DNA of 64,000 nt from Georgfuchsia toluolica (GTDB lineage Bacteria > Pseudomonadota > Gammaproteobacteria > Burkholderiales > Rhodocyclaceae), in NCBI RefSeq assembly GCF_907163265.1, contig NZ_CAJQUM010000001.1, positions 2,294,001-2,358,000 of the forward strand. Reading direction: 5' to 3'. A model generated the notes under the pieces. That model did no database searches. It saw only the letters and a program-made list of their open reading frames with translations, and was not told where the DNA came from. Positions 27,801 through 35,749 of the stretch are shown here, in pieces. The translations under genes were made by a program, and so were the position numbers. Each line of letters begins with the position of its first letter. Position 1 is the first letter of the stretch.

Positions 27801-28593
27801 CCTCGATCATACCCATCTGGCATTGCACCGCGAGGACGAGAAGATCCGCTTCCGCGACATCCAGGCGCAGCCGCGCAAGATCATCAGTTCGCCGACCTGG
27901 AGCGGCATCGAGTCCGAGACCGTCTCCTACAACGCCGGCTACACCAATGTGCATGAGATGATCCCGTGGCGCACGCTGACCGGACGCCAGCAGTTCTACA
28001 TGGATCATCCGTGGATGATCGCTTTCGGCGAAGGCTTCTCCAGTTATCGCCCGCCGGTGGACTTGAAGACGACCGCCGGCATCCAGGGCATCAAGCCGAA
28101 CGGCAATCCTGAAATCGCGTTGAACTTCATCACCCCCCACCAGAAATGGGGTATCCACAGCACCTATACCGACAACCTGCTGATGCTCACATTGAGCCGC
28201 GGCGGACCTTGCGTGTGGATCAGCGAGGACGACGCGAAACTCGCCGGCATTGTCGACAATGACTGGATCGAACTGTTCAACATCAACGGCGCCATCGTGG
28301 CGCGCGCGGTGGTCAGTCAACGCGTCAAACCCGGCATGGTAATGATGTACCACGCGCAGGAAAAGATCGTGAATACGCCGGGCTCCGAAATCACGGGCCA
28401 GCGCGGCGGTATCCACAATTCGGTAACGCGCATCGTGTTGAAGCCGACGCACATGATCGGCGGCTACGCGCAGTTCAGCTACGGCTTCAACTACTACGGC
28501 ACCATCGGCACCAACCGCGACGAGTTCGTCGTGGTGCGCAAGATGAACAAGGTCGCTTGGCTCGACCAGGAGACGGAAGGAGCGGCACAATGA
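24820..28593 (+). CDS. narG: Respiratory nitrate reductase, alpha subunit
   Basis: NarG holds the Mo-bisMGD site that reduces nitrate to nitrite on the cytoplasmic side of the membrane. The 1257-residue size is typical. The N-terminus MSHFLDRLTYFLQP matches NarG, and the FS0 cluster ligands appear in THGVNCTGSCSW (His, then two Cys). The Asp Mo ligand lies in the YNSSYIIAWGSNVPQTRTPD region. No Tat twin-arginine is expected or seen. Its TGA overlaps the next ATG as ATGA. The immediate neighbour is a DUF6448 gene rather than narH, which is unusual. Confidence 0.97.
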   Translation: MSHFLDRLTYFLQPKESFSNGHGVATGEDRTWEDAYRDRWAHDKIVRSTHGVNCTGSCSWKIYVKGGIVTWETQQTDYPRTRWDMPNHEPRGCSRGASYSWYLYSANRVKYPLVRGRLLKAWRAARMNCDPVDAWASIVENDAKRRDYQSVRGLGGFVRSSWDEINEIVAAANVYTIKKYGPDRVIGFSPIPAMSMISYAAGSRYLSLIGGVCMSFYDWYCDLPPSSPQIWGEQTDVPESADWYNSSYIIAWGSNVPQTRTPDAHFFTEVRYKGTKTVAVTPDYSEVAKLSDLWLHPKQGTDAAVAMAMGHVILKEFYFPASGERSAYFDDYVRRYTDMPMLVLLKQHTLPSGEIITVPDRYVRASDFDDKLGQANNPEWKTVAFDEAGQVVLPNGAIGFRWGADGRADQGQWNLEARDARDGHEVKLKLSLLEGGQPSTATAKVGFPYFGGIVSEHFHNNVQSDVLVRTVPVQRITLGGREVQVATVFDLQVANYGVARGIPGELAAKNFDDDTPYTPAWQESITGVPRDQIITVARQFAENAHKTHGKSMVIIGAAMNHWYHCDMNYRGVINLLMMCGCIGQSGGGWAHYVGQEKLRPQTGWTALAFALDWIRPPRQMNSTSFFYAHTDQWRYEKLDMEEVISPLADRKQYGGSMIDYNVRAERMGWLPSAPQLKTNPLQVVKDAAAAHLDPKDYAAKSLKDGSLQMSCEDPDAPQNWPRNMFVWRSNILGSSGKGHEYFLKHLLGTSNGVQGKDLGREEAKPAEVVWHDQAPEGKLDLLVTLDFRMSTTCLYSDIVLPTATWYEKNDLNTSDMHPFIHPLSTAVDPAWQAKSDWEIYKGFAQKFSEVCVGHLGVEKELVLSPLMHDSPAELAQPFDVKDWKRGEIDLIPGKTAPNMVVVERDYPNVYKRFTALGPLMNKVGNGGKGIAWNTQTEVTQLGELNGVVRAEGVTQGMPKIESDIDACEVILQLAPETNGHVAVKAWDALGKQTGLDHTHLALHREDEKIRFRDIQAQPRKIISSPTWSGIESETVSYNAGYTNVHEMIPWRTLTGRQQFYMDHPWMIAFGEGFSSYRPPVDLKTTAGIQGIKPNGNPEIALNFITPHQKWGIHSTYTDNLLMLTLSRGGPCVWISEDDAKLAGIVDNDWIELFNINGAIVARAVVSQRVKPGMVMMYHAQEKIVNTPGSEITGQRGGIHNSVTRIVLKPTHMIGGYAQFSYGFNYYGTIGTNRDEFVVVRKMNKVAWLDQETEGAAQ

Positions 28594-29186
28594 AAACATT
28601 CCTCGTGGCATTGATGCTGGCATGGGCGGGCGCCGCGTTCGCGCATTGCGACACGCTCGACGGTCCGGTGGTCACCTCGGCGCGCAAGGCGTTGGATAGC
28701 GGCAACTTGAATCCCGCGCTCGTGTGGGTCCGCGCCGCCGATGAGGCGCCAATTCGCGAGGCCTTCGCGAAGGCGCTTGCCGTGCGCAAAGGCGGTCCTG
28801 CGGCGCAGGAGCTCGCCGATCGCTACTTCTTCGAGACGCTGGTCCGGATCCATCGCATGGGTGAGGGTGCCGATTACACGGGACTCAAGCCGGCCGGTGA
28901 GACGCATCCGGCGGTCGCCGCGGCCGACGGGTCGCTGCGCACGGGCAAGCTCGACAGGGTCGATGCGCTCGTCATGGAGCGCCTGCGCGCGGCCCTCGAG
29001 CGAAGCTTTCACGAGGTGATCGAGCGCCGCGCCGCGGCGAAAGACCCCAACGACGTGCCTGCGGGTCGCGCCGCCGCGAGCGCCTACGTCGAGTACTTGC
29101 ATTACGTGGAGCGACTCCACGATGTAGCAGAATCGCCCGCGGCCCACGGCGCGCCGATCACCCACAACCATAAGGAGCCGTCATGA
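28590..29186 (+). CDS. DUF6448 family exported protein inserted between narG and narH
   Basis: This 198-residue protein has a clear Sec signal peptide (MKTFLVALMLAWAGAAFA). The mature start HCDTLDGPVV is typical of the DUF6448 family, whose function is unknown. The rest is mainly helical and acidic, with RYFFETLVRIHRMGEGADYTG and a His-rich tail (HGAPITHNHKEPS). The start overlaps the narG stop by four bases, and the stop overlaps the narH start in the same way. It must therefore be translated with the reductase. Its codon use looks more GC-rich than its flanks by eye. A periplasmic product amid cytoplasmic subunits is odd; acquisition is inferred. Confidence 0.82.
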   Translation: MKTFLVALMLAWAGAAFAHCDTLDGPVVTSARKALDSGNLNPALVWVRAADEAPIREAFAKALAVRKGGPAAQELADRYFFETLVRIHRMGEGADYTGLKPAGETHPAVAAADGSLRTGKLDRVDALVMERLRAALERSFHEVIERRAAAKDPNDVPAGRAAASAYVEYLHYVERLHDVAESPAAHGAPITHNHKEPS

Positions 29187-30715
29187 AAATTCGCGCCCAA
29201 ATCGGCATGGTGCTCAACCTCGACAAGTGCATCGGCTGCCACACCTGTTCGGTGACCTGCAAGAACGTGTGGACCAGCCGCAAAGGCATGGAGTACGCCT
29301 GGTTCAACAACGTCGAGACCAAGCCCGGTATCGGCTATCCGAAACAATGGGAGAATCAGGACCAGTGGAACGGCGGCTGGGTGCGCAAAGCGAATGGCAA
29401 GATCGAGCTGCGCCAGGGCGGCAAAGCCAAGCTACTGCTGAACATCTTCGCCAACCCCAACCTGCCGCAGATCGACGACTATTACGAGCCGTTCACCTAC
29501 GACTACGATCACCTGCACTCGGCACCCGAGATGAAGGCCGCGCCGACCGCACGGCCGCGCAGCCTGATCACTGGCCAGCGCATGGAGAAAATCGAGTGGG
29601 GCCCGAACTGGGAAGAAATCCTCGGTGGCGAGTTCGCCAAGCGCAGCAAAGACAAGAACCTCGAGGGCTTCGAGAACTTGCAGAAGGATATGCTCGGCCA
29701 GTTCGAGAACACCTTCATGATGTACCTGCCCAGGTTGTGCGAACACTGCCTCAACCCGGCCTGCGTGGCGTCGTGTCCCTCGGGCTCGATCTACAAGCGC
29801 GAGGAAGACGGCATCGTGCTGATCGACCAGGACAAGTGCCGCGGTTGGCGCATGTGCGTCTCCGGCTGTCCCTATAAGAAGATCTACTATAACTGGGAAA
29901 GCGGCAAGGCCGAGAAGTGCATTTTCTGCTACCCGCGCATCGAAGCCGGCCAGCCGACGGTGTGCTCCGAGACCTGCGTCGGCCGCATCCGCTATCTCGG
30001 CGTGCTGCTCTATGATGCCGATCGGATTGAACAGGCGGCGAGTGTCAAGCAGGACGGCGACCTGTACCAGGCCCAACTCGACATCTTCCTCGACCCCAAC
30101 GATCCGCAGGTGATCGCGCAGGCGCGCAGCGACGGCATCCCCGACGCGTGGATGGAAGCAGCGCGCAAAAGTCCGGTCTACAAGATGGCGGTCGAATGGA
30201 AAGTGGCACTGCCGCTGCACCCCGAGTACCGCACGCTACCGATGGTCTGGTACGTGCCGCCACTGTCGCCGATCACCGCTGCCGCGAATGCGGGGCAGGT
30301 CGGCGTCAATGGCGAAATCCCCGACGTCAACCAGTTGCGCATCCCCATCGAGTACCTTGCCAACCTGCTCACCGCGGGCGACACGGCACCGGTGGTGCGT
30401 GCACTCGAACGCATGCTGGCGATGCGCACCTACCAGCGCGACAAGCATGTCGACAACCGTGTCAATACGGCCGTGCTGAAGCAGGTGCAGATCGACGAAG
30501 CCACGGTCGAGGAGATGTATCACGTAATGGCAATCGCCAACTACGAAAACCGCTTTGTCATACCGACCACGCACCGCGAATACGCCGAGAACACCTTCGA
30601 CGTGCGCGGCGGCTGCGGCTTCTCGTTCGGCAACGGCTGCTCGGAAGGCAGCAGTGACAAGAGCCTGTTCGGCGGCAGCGGACGGCGCACGATTCCGATC
30701 AAGGCGGTGGTCTGA
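29183..30715 (+). CDS. narH: Respiratory nitrate reductase, beta subunit
   Basis: NarH is the electron-transfer subunit, carrying three [4Fe-4S] and one [3Fe-4S] cluster between NarI haem and NarG. The four Cys groups are visible: CIGCHTCSVTCKNVW at the N-terminus, CEHCLNPACVASCPSG, CRGWRMCVSGCP and CIFCYPRIEAGQPTVC. In CRGWRMC a Trp replaces a Cys, giving the 3Fe-4S site. At 510 residues it has the usual length. It starts by ATGA overlap with the DUF6448 gene. Confidence 0.97.
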   Translation: MKIRAQIGMVLNLDKCIGCHTCSVTCKNVWTSRKGMEYAWFNNVETKPGIGYPKQWENQDQWNGGWVRKANGKIELRQGGKAKLLLNIFANPNLPQIDDYYEPFTYDYDHLHSAPEMKAAPTARPRSLITGQRMEKIEWGPNWEEILGGEFAKRSKDKNLEGFENLQKDMLGQFENTFMMYLPRLCEHCLNPACVASCPSGSIYKREEDGIVLIDQDKCRGWRMCVSGCPYKKIYYNWESGKAEKCIFCYPRIEAGQPTVCSETCVGRIRYLGVLLYDADRIEQAASVKQDGDLYQAQLDIFLDPNDPQVIAQARSDGIPDAWMEAARKSPVYKMAVEWKVALPLHPEYRTLPMVWYVPPLSPITAAANAGQVGVNGEIPDVNQLRIPIEYLANLLTAGDTAPVVRALERMLAMRTYQRDKHVDNRVNTAVLKQVQIDEATVEEMYHVMAIANYENRFVIPTTHREYAENTFDVRGGCGFSFGNGCSEGSSDKSLFGGSGRRTIPIKAVV

Positions 30716-30716
30716 G

Positions 30717-31412
30717 ATGAACACGCCAAACCGGATTCCCCATGCGCCGCGCACCCTGCGCGTACTAGCGAAGCTGCTGAGCTATCCCGATGCGGAACTG
30801 CGCCGGCATCTGCCGGAACTGCGCGCTGCGCTGCACGGCGAGGGGGTGCTATCGCCCGCTCGATGCACCGGGCTCGACGAACTGATTGACTCGCTGGCGC
30901 AGGCAGACGCGCTCGACGCCGAATCAAGCTACGTCGAACTGTTTGACCGCGGCCGGGCCACTTCGCTGCATCTGTTCGAGCATGTGCACGGCGATTCGCG
31001 CGAGCGCGGCCCGGCGCTGATCGACCTGGCGCAAACCTATGAGAAGGCCGGGCTGTACCTGGCGCCTGAGGAACTGCCCGACTATCTGCCGGCGGTGCTC
31101 GAATTCGTGTCGACGCAGCCGCCGCAGGAGGCGCGTGCTTTCCTGGCCGAGATGGCACATATCCTGAGCGCGGTTTTCACGGCCCTGCAACGGCATCAGA
31201 GTTGCTATGCCAGCGTTCTCGCCGCGCTGCTCGAACTGGCCGGTACGGAGACGCAAACGGTCGAACTCGCGCCCGATGAAGCGCTCGACGCCAGCTGGGA
31301 AGAACCGCAGATATTCGGCGGTTGCTCATCGCGGGGACAAGCCAAACCCGATCAGCCACAACCCGTTCATATCATCAAAAAATCATACGTCATCGAAGGA
31401 GACCGAGCATGA
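30717..31412 (+). CDS. narJ: Nitrate reductase assembly chaperone NarJ
   Basis: NarJ is a TorD-like chaperone that holds apo-NarGH and assists molybdenum cofactor insertion. The 231-residue protein shows LRVLAKLLSYPDAELRRHLP and the family hallmark YVELFDRGRATSLHLFEHVH, with GDSRERGPAL following. The ATG at 30717 is one base after the narH stop; the longer upstream frame overlaps narH and is not coding. It overlaps narI by ATGA. Confidence 0.94.
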   Translation: MNTPNRIPHAPRTLRVLAKLLSYPDAELRRHLPELRAALHGEGVLSPARCTGLDELIDSLAQADALDAESSYVELFDRGRATSLHLFEHVHGDSRERGPALIDLAQTYEKAGLYLAPEELPDYLPAVLEFVSTQPPQEARAFLAEMAHILSAVFTALQRHQSCYASVLAALLELAGTETQTVELAPDEALDASWEEPQIFGGCSSRGQAKPDQPQPVHIIKKSYVIEGDRA

Positions 31413-32131
31413 CAACAACCTGGCTCGACATGCTGCTGTTCGGCTACTACCCCTACCTCTGCCTGACGGTGCTTCTGCTCGGCAGCCTGCTCCGCTTCGA
31501 CCGCGATCAATACACCTGGAAAAGCGACTCCTCGCAGTTGTTGCGCCAGGGCAGCCTGCGCTGGGGCAGCAACCTGTTCCACATCGGCGTGCTCGGCATC
31601 TTCTTCGGCCATCTGGGCGGCCTGCTGACGCCGCTCGAAGTCTGGCATACGCTCGGGCTCTCGCTGGCCAACAAGCAGTTGATCGCGATCTACGGCGGTG
31701 GCACCTGCGGTGTCCTCGGTCTGACCGGCGCCCTGCTGCTGGCCCAGCGCCGCCTCGGCGATGCGCGCATTCTGAAGAACAGTTCGCCGATGGACATCGT
31801 CATCCTGTTGTTGCTGGCGGCACAGCTGGCGCTGGGCCTGTTGACGATTCCGGTGTCCTTGCAGCACATGAGTGGCGGTGAAATGATCAAGCTGGTGGAA
31901 TGGGCGCAACATATCGCGACTTTCCGCGGCGGCGCAGCCGATTACCTGGCCGATGTCTCGATCCTGTTCAAGCTGCACCTGTTCCTCGGCCTGACGATCG
32001 CGCTGCTATTTCCGTTCTCGCGCCTGGTGCATATCTGGAGCGGCTTCGGCGCGCTGACCTACCTCGTGCGGCCCTACCAGATGGTACGCGCACGGCGCCT
32101 GAACCTGCCGGCTGGCCATAACCTGCCATAA
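31409..32131 (+). CDS. narI: Respiratory nitrate reductase, gamma subunit (cytochrome b)
   Basis: NarI anchors the complex and oxidises quinol through two b haems. The 240-residue protein has five transmembrane segments and likely haem-ligand histidines in LFHIGVLGIFFGHLGG and in FPFSRLVHIWSG near the C-terminus. The start ATG overlaps the narJ stop. It is the last nar gene; no moa genes or peptidylprolyl isomerase follow. Confidence 0.95.
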   Translation: MTTTWLDMLLFGYYPYLCLTVLLLGSLLRFDRDQYTWKSDSSQLLRQGSLRWGSNLFHIGVLGIFFGHLGGLLTPLEVWHTLGLSLANKQLIAIYGGGTCGVLGLTGALLLAQRRLGDARILKNSSPMDIVILLLLAAQLALGLLTIPVSLQHMSGGEMIKLVEWAQHIATFRGGAADYLADVSILFKLHLFLGLTIALLFPFSRLVHIWSGFGALTYLVRPYQMVRARRLNLPAGHNLP

Positions 32132-32236
32132 TAGCCCGGTGCGGGACCTAAAGAGGATCGCGTCATGTCGGAAACTTGAGCAGCCGCTCCTGAAGACAAG
32201 GGGATGATCTTTCTTTGAACCTGAAAACCTCAATTC

Positions 32237-32393
32237 TCACCACAGAGGACGAGACCTGAGGAAATCCCCGTGGGACGGAGGACGCAGAGGAAACCTGAGA
32301 AAATCGAAATTGACCTATCTCACCCGATGGGTAAAGGGATAAGAGACGGTAATGTCTTGTTTTCCTCCGTGTCCTCTGTGTACTCTGTGGTGA
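32237..32393. repeat. Long imperfect inverted repeat of the CACCACAGAGG type
   Basis: The left part holds TCACCACAGAGGA (32237-32249) and CGGAGGACGCAGAGGAAA (32276-32293). The right part (32361-32393) reads TTTCCTCCGTGTCCTCTG then TGTACTCTGTGGTGA, largely its reverse complement. The element fills most of the narI-nnrS gap (32132-32415), which holds no gene. Similar ACAGAGG strings recur as dispersed intergenic repeats in many proteobacteria (recollection, not searched). Confidence 0.65.
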
Positions 32394-32415
32394 ACTGCAT
32401 TTTCTGGGTTAAATA

Positions 32416-33579
32416 ATGAAAATTTCCGAACACTCACTCTGGCTTGCAGGTTTCCGCCCCTTCTTTACCCTCGCTTTTCTCACCGGAATGGCACTCCCCA
32501 TTCTCTGGGCGCTGGTGTTCTCCGGCGCGCTGACACTGCCGGCGCTGCCATTCAGCATAGTTCAATGGCATGCGCACGAAATGTTCTTTGGCTTCGGCTG
32601 GAGCGTGCTGGGCGGCTTCCTGCTCACTGCCACCAAGAACTGGGTAAATATTCGCGGCTATCGTGGCAACACGCTGATTCTGCTGGTTGTCGCCTGGCTC
32701 ATCGAACGTGCCGGCATGTGGTTCGCGGGCAGCCTGCCGCCCTTGCTATTTGCCATTACGAACAATCTGTTCCTGGCGGCGATCATCGCCATGCTGCTGT
32801 GGACGCTGCTGCGCTACCGCGAAACCGATAGCTATCGCAGTGGCAACCTGTTCTTTTTGCTGGTCCTGCCTGCCTTCCTGCTCGCCAAGAACCTGCTGCT
32901 GAGCCAGGCTTACTCCGCCATCGGCTACAGCATGACGCTTGGACTGTTCCGCATGGCTTTTCTGCTCATGCTCGAACGCACCCTGACGCAGTTCATGAAG
33001 GGCGTGTTCCAGGTCGACATCCTGCGCAATAAGCTGCTCGACAGTTCGATCAGGCTGCTGGCGCTGGCATTTGTATTCGAAAGCCTGCTGCCGCAATGGC
33101 TGGCCGCCGTTATCGCACTGCTGCTCGCCCTGCTGCTCCTGTTGCGCCTGATGTTCTGGAAACCGCAGCTGGCCCTGCGCCGGCTTGATACCGGCATCAT
33201 GTATCTTGGATATCTGGCGCTCACCGCGCAACTGCTGGTCATTGTTGCCGGCGTTCTGCATCTCGCCGCCTGGGTCGGCAGTGTCTCGGTGCATGTGTTT
33301 GCTTTCGGCGTCATGGGTCTGATCATTCCGGCCATGCTGATTCGCATCTGCAACGGCCATACCGGCCGCAAAGTGGTGTTCGATGGGCGCGACAAGCTGG
33401 CGCTTTGGATCATGATGGCCGCCTTCGTCCTGCGCATCGTCGCGCCGCAATTTTTCCCGGCGCTCTATCTGCGCTGGGTCGAGTTCTCGGCGCTGTGCTG
33501 GTTTGCCTGTTTTGCGCTGCTTGGCTGGCGCTACATCCCTTTCCTGATGCAAGCGCGGGTGGATGGGAAGACGTACTAA
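32416..33579 (+). CDS. nnrS: NnrS family membrane protein
   Basis: NnrS is a polytopic haem- and copper-containing membrane protein linked to resistance to nitric oxide and nitrosative stress. The 387-residue protein has about 12 hydrophobic helices. It shows the family text LWLAGFRPFFTLAFLTGMAL at the N-terminus, QWHAHEMFFGFGWSVLGGFL with its conserved histidines, and HVFAFGVMGLIIPAMLIRI. Its position just after narI suggests protection against NO formed from nitrite. Confidence 0.93.
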   Translation: MKISEHSLWLAGFRPFFTLAFLTGMALPILWALVFSGALTLPALPFSIVQWHAHEMFFGFGWSVLGGFLLTATKNWVNIRGYRGNTLILLVVAWLIERAGMWFAGSLPPLLFAITNNLFLAAIIAMLLWTLLRYRETDSYRSGNLFFLLVLPAFLLAKNLLLSQAYSAIGYSMTLGLFRMAFLLMLERTLTQFMKGVFQVDILRNKLLDSSIRLLALAFVFESLLPQWLAAVIALLLALLLLLRLMFWKPQLALRRLDTGIMYLGYLALTAQLLVIVAGVLHLAAWVGSVSVHVFAFGVMGLIIPAMLIRICNGHTGRKVVFDGRDKLALWIMMAAFVLRIVAPQFFPALYLRWVEFSALCWFACFALLGWRYIPFLMQARVDGKTY

Positions 33580-33823
33580 GGAAGCGCCAAAGTTTGTTTG
33601 TGGTAAGTCCCCTCGTCCCCGCCCAGGACATGCCTTGCCGAACCATGCGCAGTCGAGCTCTTTGGTCCCAGTCAGATAGTGGCGATTGGCCGGACCTGCT
33701 GTGGCGGGCCAATCCCGATTTGCCTTACGCCGGCCACGCGCTATAAAGAAAACAGATGATGTGGGTTGTAGCGACACGGAAATCGTCGTTGCTGTTGCTG
33801 CAAACCAAACGGAGGAAATCAGC

Positions 33824-34297
33824 ATGGGACGCGCCTTTATAAATGGGTGGGTGAGTTTGCCGACCTGCGGCGATGTCTATCTCGAACACGGCTTGCCGCG
33901 CCGGGTGTGGGTGACGAACAGCACCCATGTCGTTGCGGAACGTGTGATGGATGAAATCGCCGAGTTGACGGGCCTGCTAGTCACCCTCGGCAACTGGGAG
34001 CCGGGCGAGGGTGAGGAGGGTATGGAGGCGGTGCTGAGGGTAAATCCCGCCGATATCGACCTGATCATGCAACAGTTGGCGGAGTCGGCGGCAGAGACCT
34101 TCGTCGATCGTTATCAGAAGATGATCGACAGCGAAGACGTTGATTACGACGAAGAAGCCTTTGCCGAGGCCATGCAGACTGCCCTCGGTCTATGCGGCCT
34201 GCACTGGGATCAGGTCGATGAGAGCGCACTGCGCCAGGATTACTGCCTGGCCTTGCATCGTGCCAGCGAGGAGATCGCAGCAAAGTATTATCAATAG
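33824..34297 (+). CDS. Uncharacterised acidic protein
   Basis: I do not recognise this 157-residue family. It has no signal peptide or membrane segment and is strongly acidic. The N-terminal half looks alpha/beta (MGRAFINGWVSLPTCGDVYL, then MDEIAELTGLLVTLGNWEPG) and the C-terminal half helical (ADIDLIMQQLAESAAETFVD, then YDEEAFAEAMQTALGLCGL). A strong ribosome site, GGAGGAAATC, fixes the start at 33824. It lies between nnrS and a CBS-domain gene, so a nitrogen-oxide or redox link is possible but unproven. Confidence 0.6.
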   Translation: MGRAFINGWVSLPTCGDVYLEHGLPRRVWVTNSTHVVAERVMDEIAELTGLLVTLGNWEPGEGEEGMEAVLRVNPADIDLIMQQLAESAAETFVDRYQKMIDSEDVDYDEEAFAEAMQTALGLCGLHWDQVDESALRQDYCLALHRASEEIAAKYYQ

Positions 34298-34342
34298 ATA
34301 ACCGTCTGCCGCAATGCAGGCGTTGCGTGCGCGGAGGGCCAT

Positions 34343-34810
34343 ATGAACATGCACCTACCCCTGGTTCGGGAATTCATGGACAACTATGTCGATACCCTGT
34401 CCCCGGAGACTGACATTATGGTGGCAGTGAAATTCCTGCTGCAAAAAAGAGTCACCAGTGCGCCCGTGGTCGACAGCAAGGGAGAGTTGCTGGGCATCCT
34501 CACCGAACTCGATTGCCTCAAACTGCTGACGCTGGGGGACGCGGATTGCGTACTTCCCAAGGGGCAAGTGAAAAACTTCATGACCCTGGCTTCCGCGGTG
34601 CAGGCCATCCCGCCCGATATGGACATCTATTACGTCGCCGGGCTTTTCCTGGAGGTGCCTTATCGTCGCTTTCCGGTGGTGGAGAATGGCCGCCTGGTGG
34701 GCGCCATCACGCGCTTTGACATTCTGCGCGCAGTGCAAAGCCGGCTGGCCCCTTCGGTCATTTCCTCGAAAGAGGGAATCCAGAGTCTTACATATATCCG
34801 TTCGCCCTGA
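34343..34810 (+). CDS. CBS-domain protein
   Basis: This 155-residue stand-alone protein has two CBS repeats that would form one adenosine-nucleotide-binding Bateman module. The first is around residues 5-60 (MDNYVDTLSPETDIMVAVKF, with LLGILTELDCLKLL). The second is ~75-135 (MTLASAVQAIPPDMDIYYVA and FPVVENGRLVGAITRFDILR). No enzyme domain is attached, so it probably senses AMP/ATP or regulates a partner. The last four codons and stop come from an intergenic repeat (34798-34848), so the original C-terminus may have been altered. Confidence 0.85.
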   Translation: MNMHLPLVREFMDNYVDTLSPETDIMVAVKFLLQKRVTSAPVVDSKGELLGILTELDCLKLLTLGDADCVLPKGQVKNFMTLASAVQAIPPDMDIYYVAGLFLEVPYRRFPVVENGRLVGAITRFDILRAVQSRLAPSVISSKEGIQSLTYIRSP

Positions 34811-34848
34811 GTCCTTCGGCAAAGCTCAGGACAGGCCTTTCGAAGGGC
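34798..34848. repeat. Dispersed inverted repeat (CCGTTCGCCCTGAG type) overlapping a CDS end
   Basis: The sequence CCGTTCGCCCTGAGTCCTTC followed by GGCAAAGCTCAGGACAGG and CTTTCGAAGGGC has the look of the common palindromic intergenic repeat of Proteobacteria. CTGAGTCCT and AGCTCAGGA arms pair imperfectly. It starts inside the CBS gene and supplies its stop. The gap 34811-35062 holds nothing else I recognise. Confidence 0.6.
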
Positions 34849-35062
34849 ATTGGCCAATGGTCTGAAATTTTCAAGATTAATTCCACCCGGGGCTCGACAA
34901 GCGGGGCAGACAGTTCGCACGGATGGCGCTTGCCAAAATACTGGATGTATCGTTTAATCCAATCCAGATAGACAGAATCGGTGTGGTGACGAAAGATAAC
35001 CGGGTTCTCTCTCTTGATAACTGGATGCAAAATCAGGGTGAACTAGGGTTGTGAAAAATATA

Positions 35063-35683
35063 ATGAGTCTGGTCCCTTTTACCTTTACTGATGCCAACAT
35101 GGACGAAAGCAGCGACTGGCCCCACATTGCTGCCATCGTCCATGCCGAACACGGCACCGCCGACGGCCTGCTTGCCGATTTTGTTTTTGGTCTGCGCGCA
35201 AGCGGTCGGCGCGTGTGTGGTCTGATACAGCAATACAAGGATGATACCGACAAGGAGTCAGCAATGCTCGTCGACCTCGACGGCGGCGAGTGTTTTCCAC
35301 TCTTCCAGAATCTCGGTACCGGCTCTACCTCTTGCGGTCTCGACGAAATAAGCATCGCAGCGGCGAGCGCCGTCCTGCGCCGCGCACTCAGCGAAAAGCC
35401 CGACCTCGTCGTCGCCAACCGCTTCGGTGAACTGGAAGCGACCGGTGGCGGTTTCGCCGCCGAGATGCTGGCCTTGATGGCGGAAGGTGTGCCCCTGATT
35501 ACAGTGGTAGTCGAGAAATATCTCAACGACTGGCGGCGCTTTACCGGGGGTGCCGCCAAGGAATTGCGGCCACAGCGCGAGGCATTGGAAGCGTGGTTTT
35601 CCGACTTATCACAGCTAAAGGGGCCACCCATTAGTCGGCCCGAGTCAAGTGGTAAAACGACGACGCATCATGATAAATCGTGA
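35063..35683 (+). CDS. DUF2478 domain protein
   Basis: This ~206-residue protein matches the DUF2478 pattern: an opening like a P-loop-NTPase relative (IAAIVHAEHGTADGLLADFV), then GRRVCGLIQQYKDD. Conserved elements include VDLDGGECFPLFQNLGTGST and RFGELEATGGGFAAEMLALM. DUF2478 genes are often found beside molybdate transport or molybdoenzyme genes, which fits the nearby narG (association from memory). GTG 35051 is an alternative start. The tail KTTTHHDKS looks poorly conserved and abuts the IS110 remnant. Confidence 0.75.
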   Translation: MSLVPFTFTDANMDESSDWPHIAAIVHAEHGTADGLLADFVFGLRASGRRVCGLIQQYKDDTDKESAMLVDLDGGECFPLFQNLGTGSTSCGLDEISIAAASAVLRRALSEKPDLVVANRFGELEATGGGFAAEMLALMAEGVPLITVVVEKYLNDWRRFTGGAAKELRPQREALEAWFSDLSQLKGPPISRPESSGKTTTHHDKS

Positions 35684-35749
35684 TGTGATTTAGTAAATCT
35701 GCTACGACAGCAATTACCGTACATCTTGCTTCCACATTGCAATCGCCCG

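Noticed and set aside
26935-28623. 562-codon minus-strand frame opposite narG
   Set aside because: Antisense shadow of narG, which is fully conserved on the plus strand; the translation has the biased composition of such shadows.
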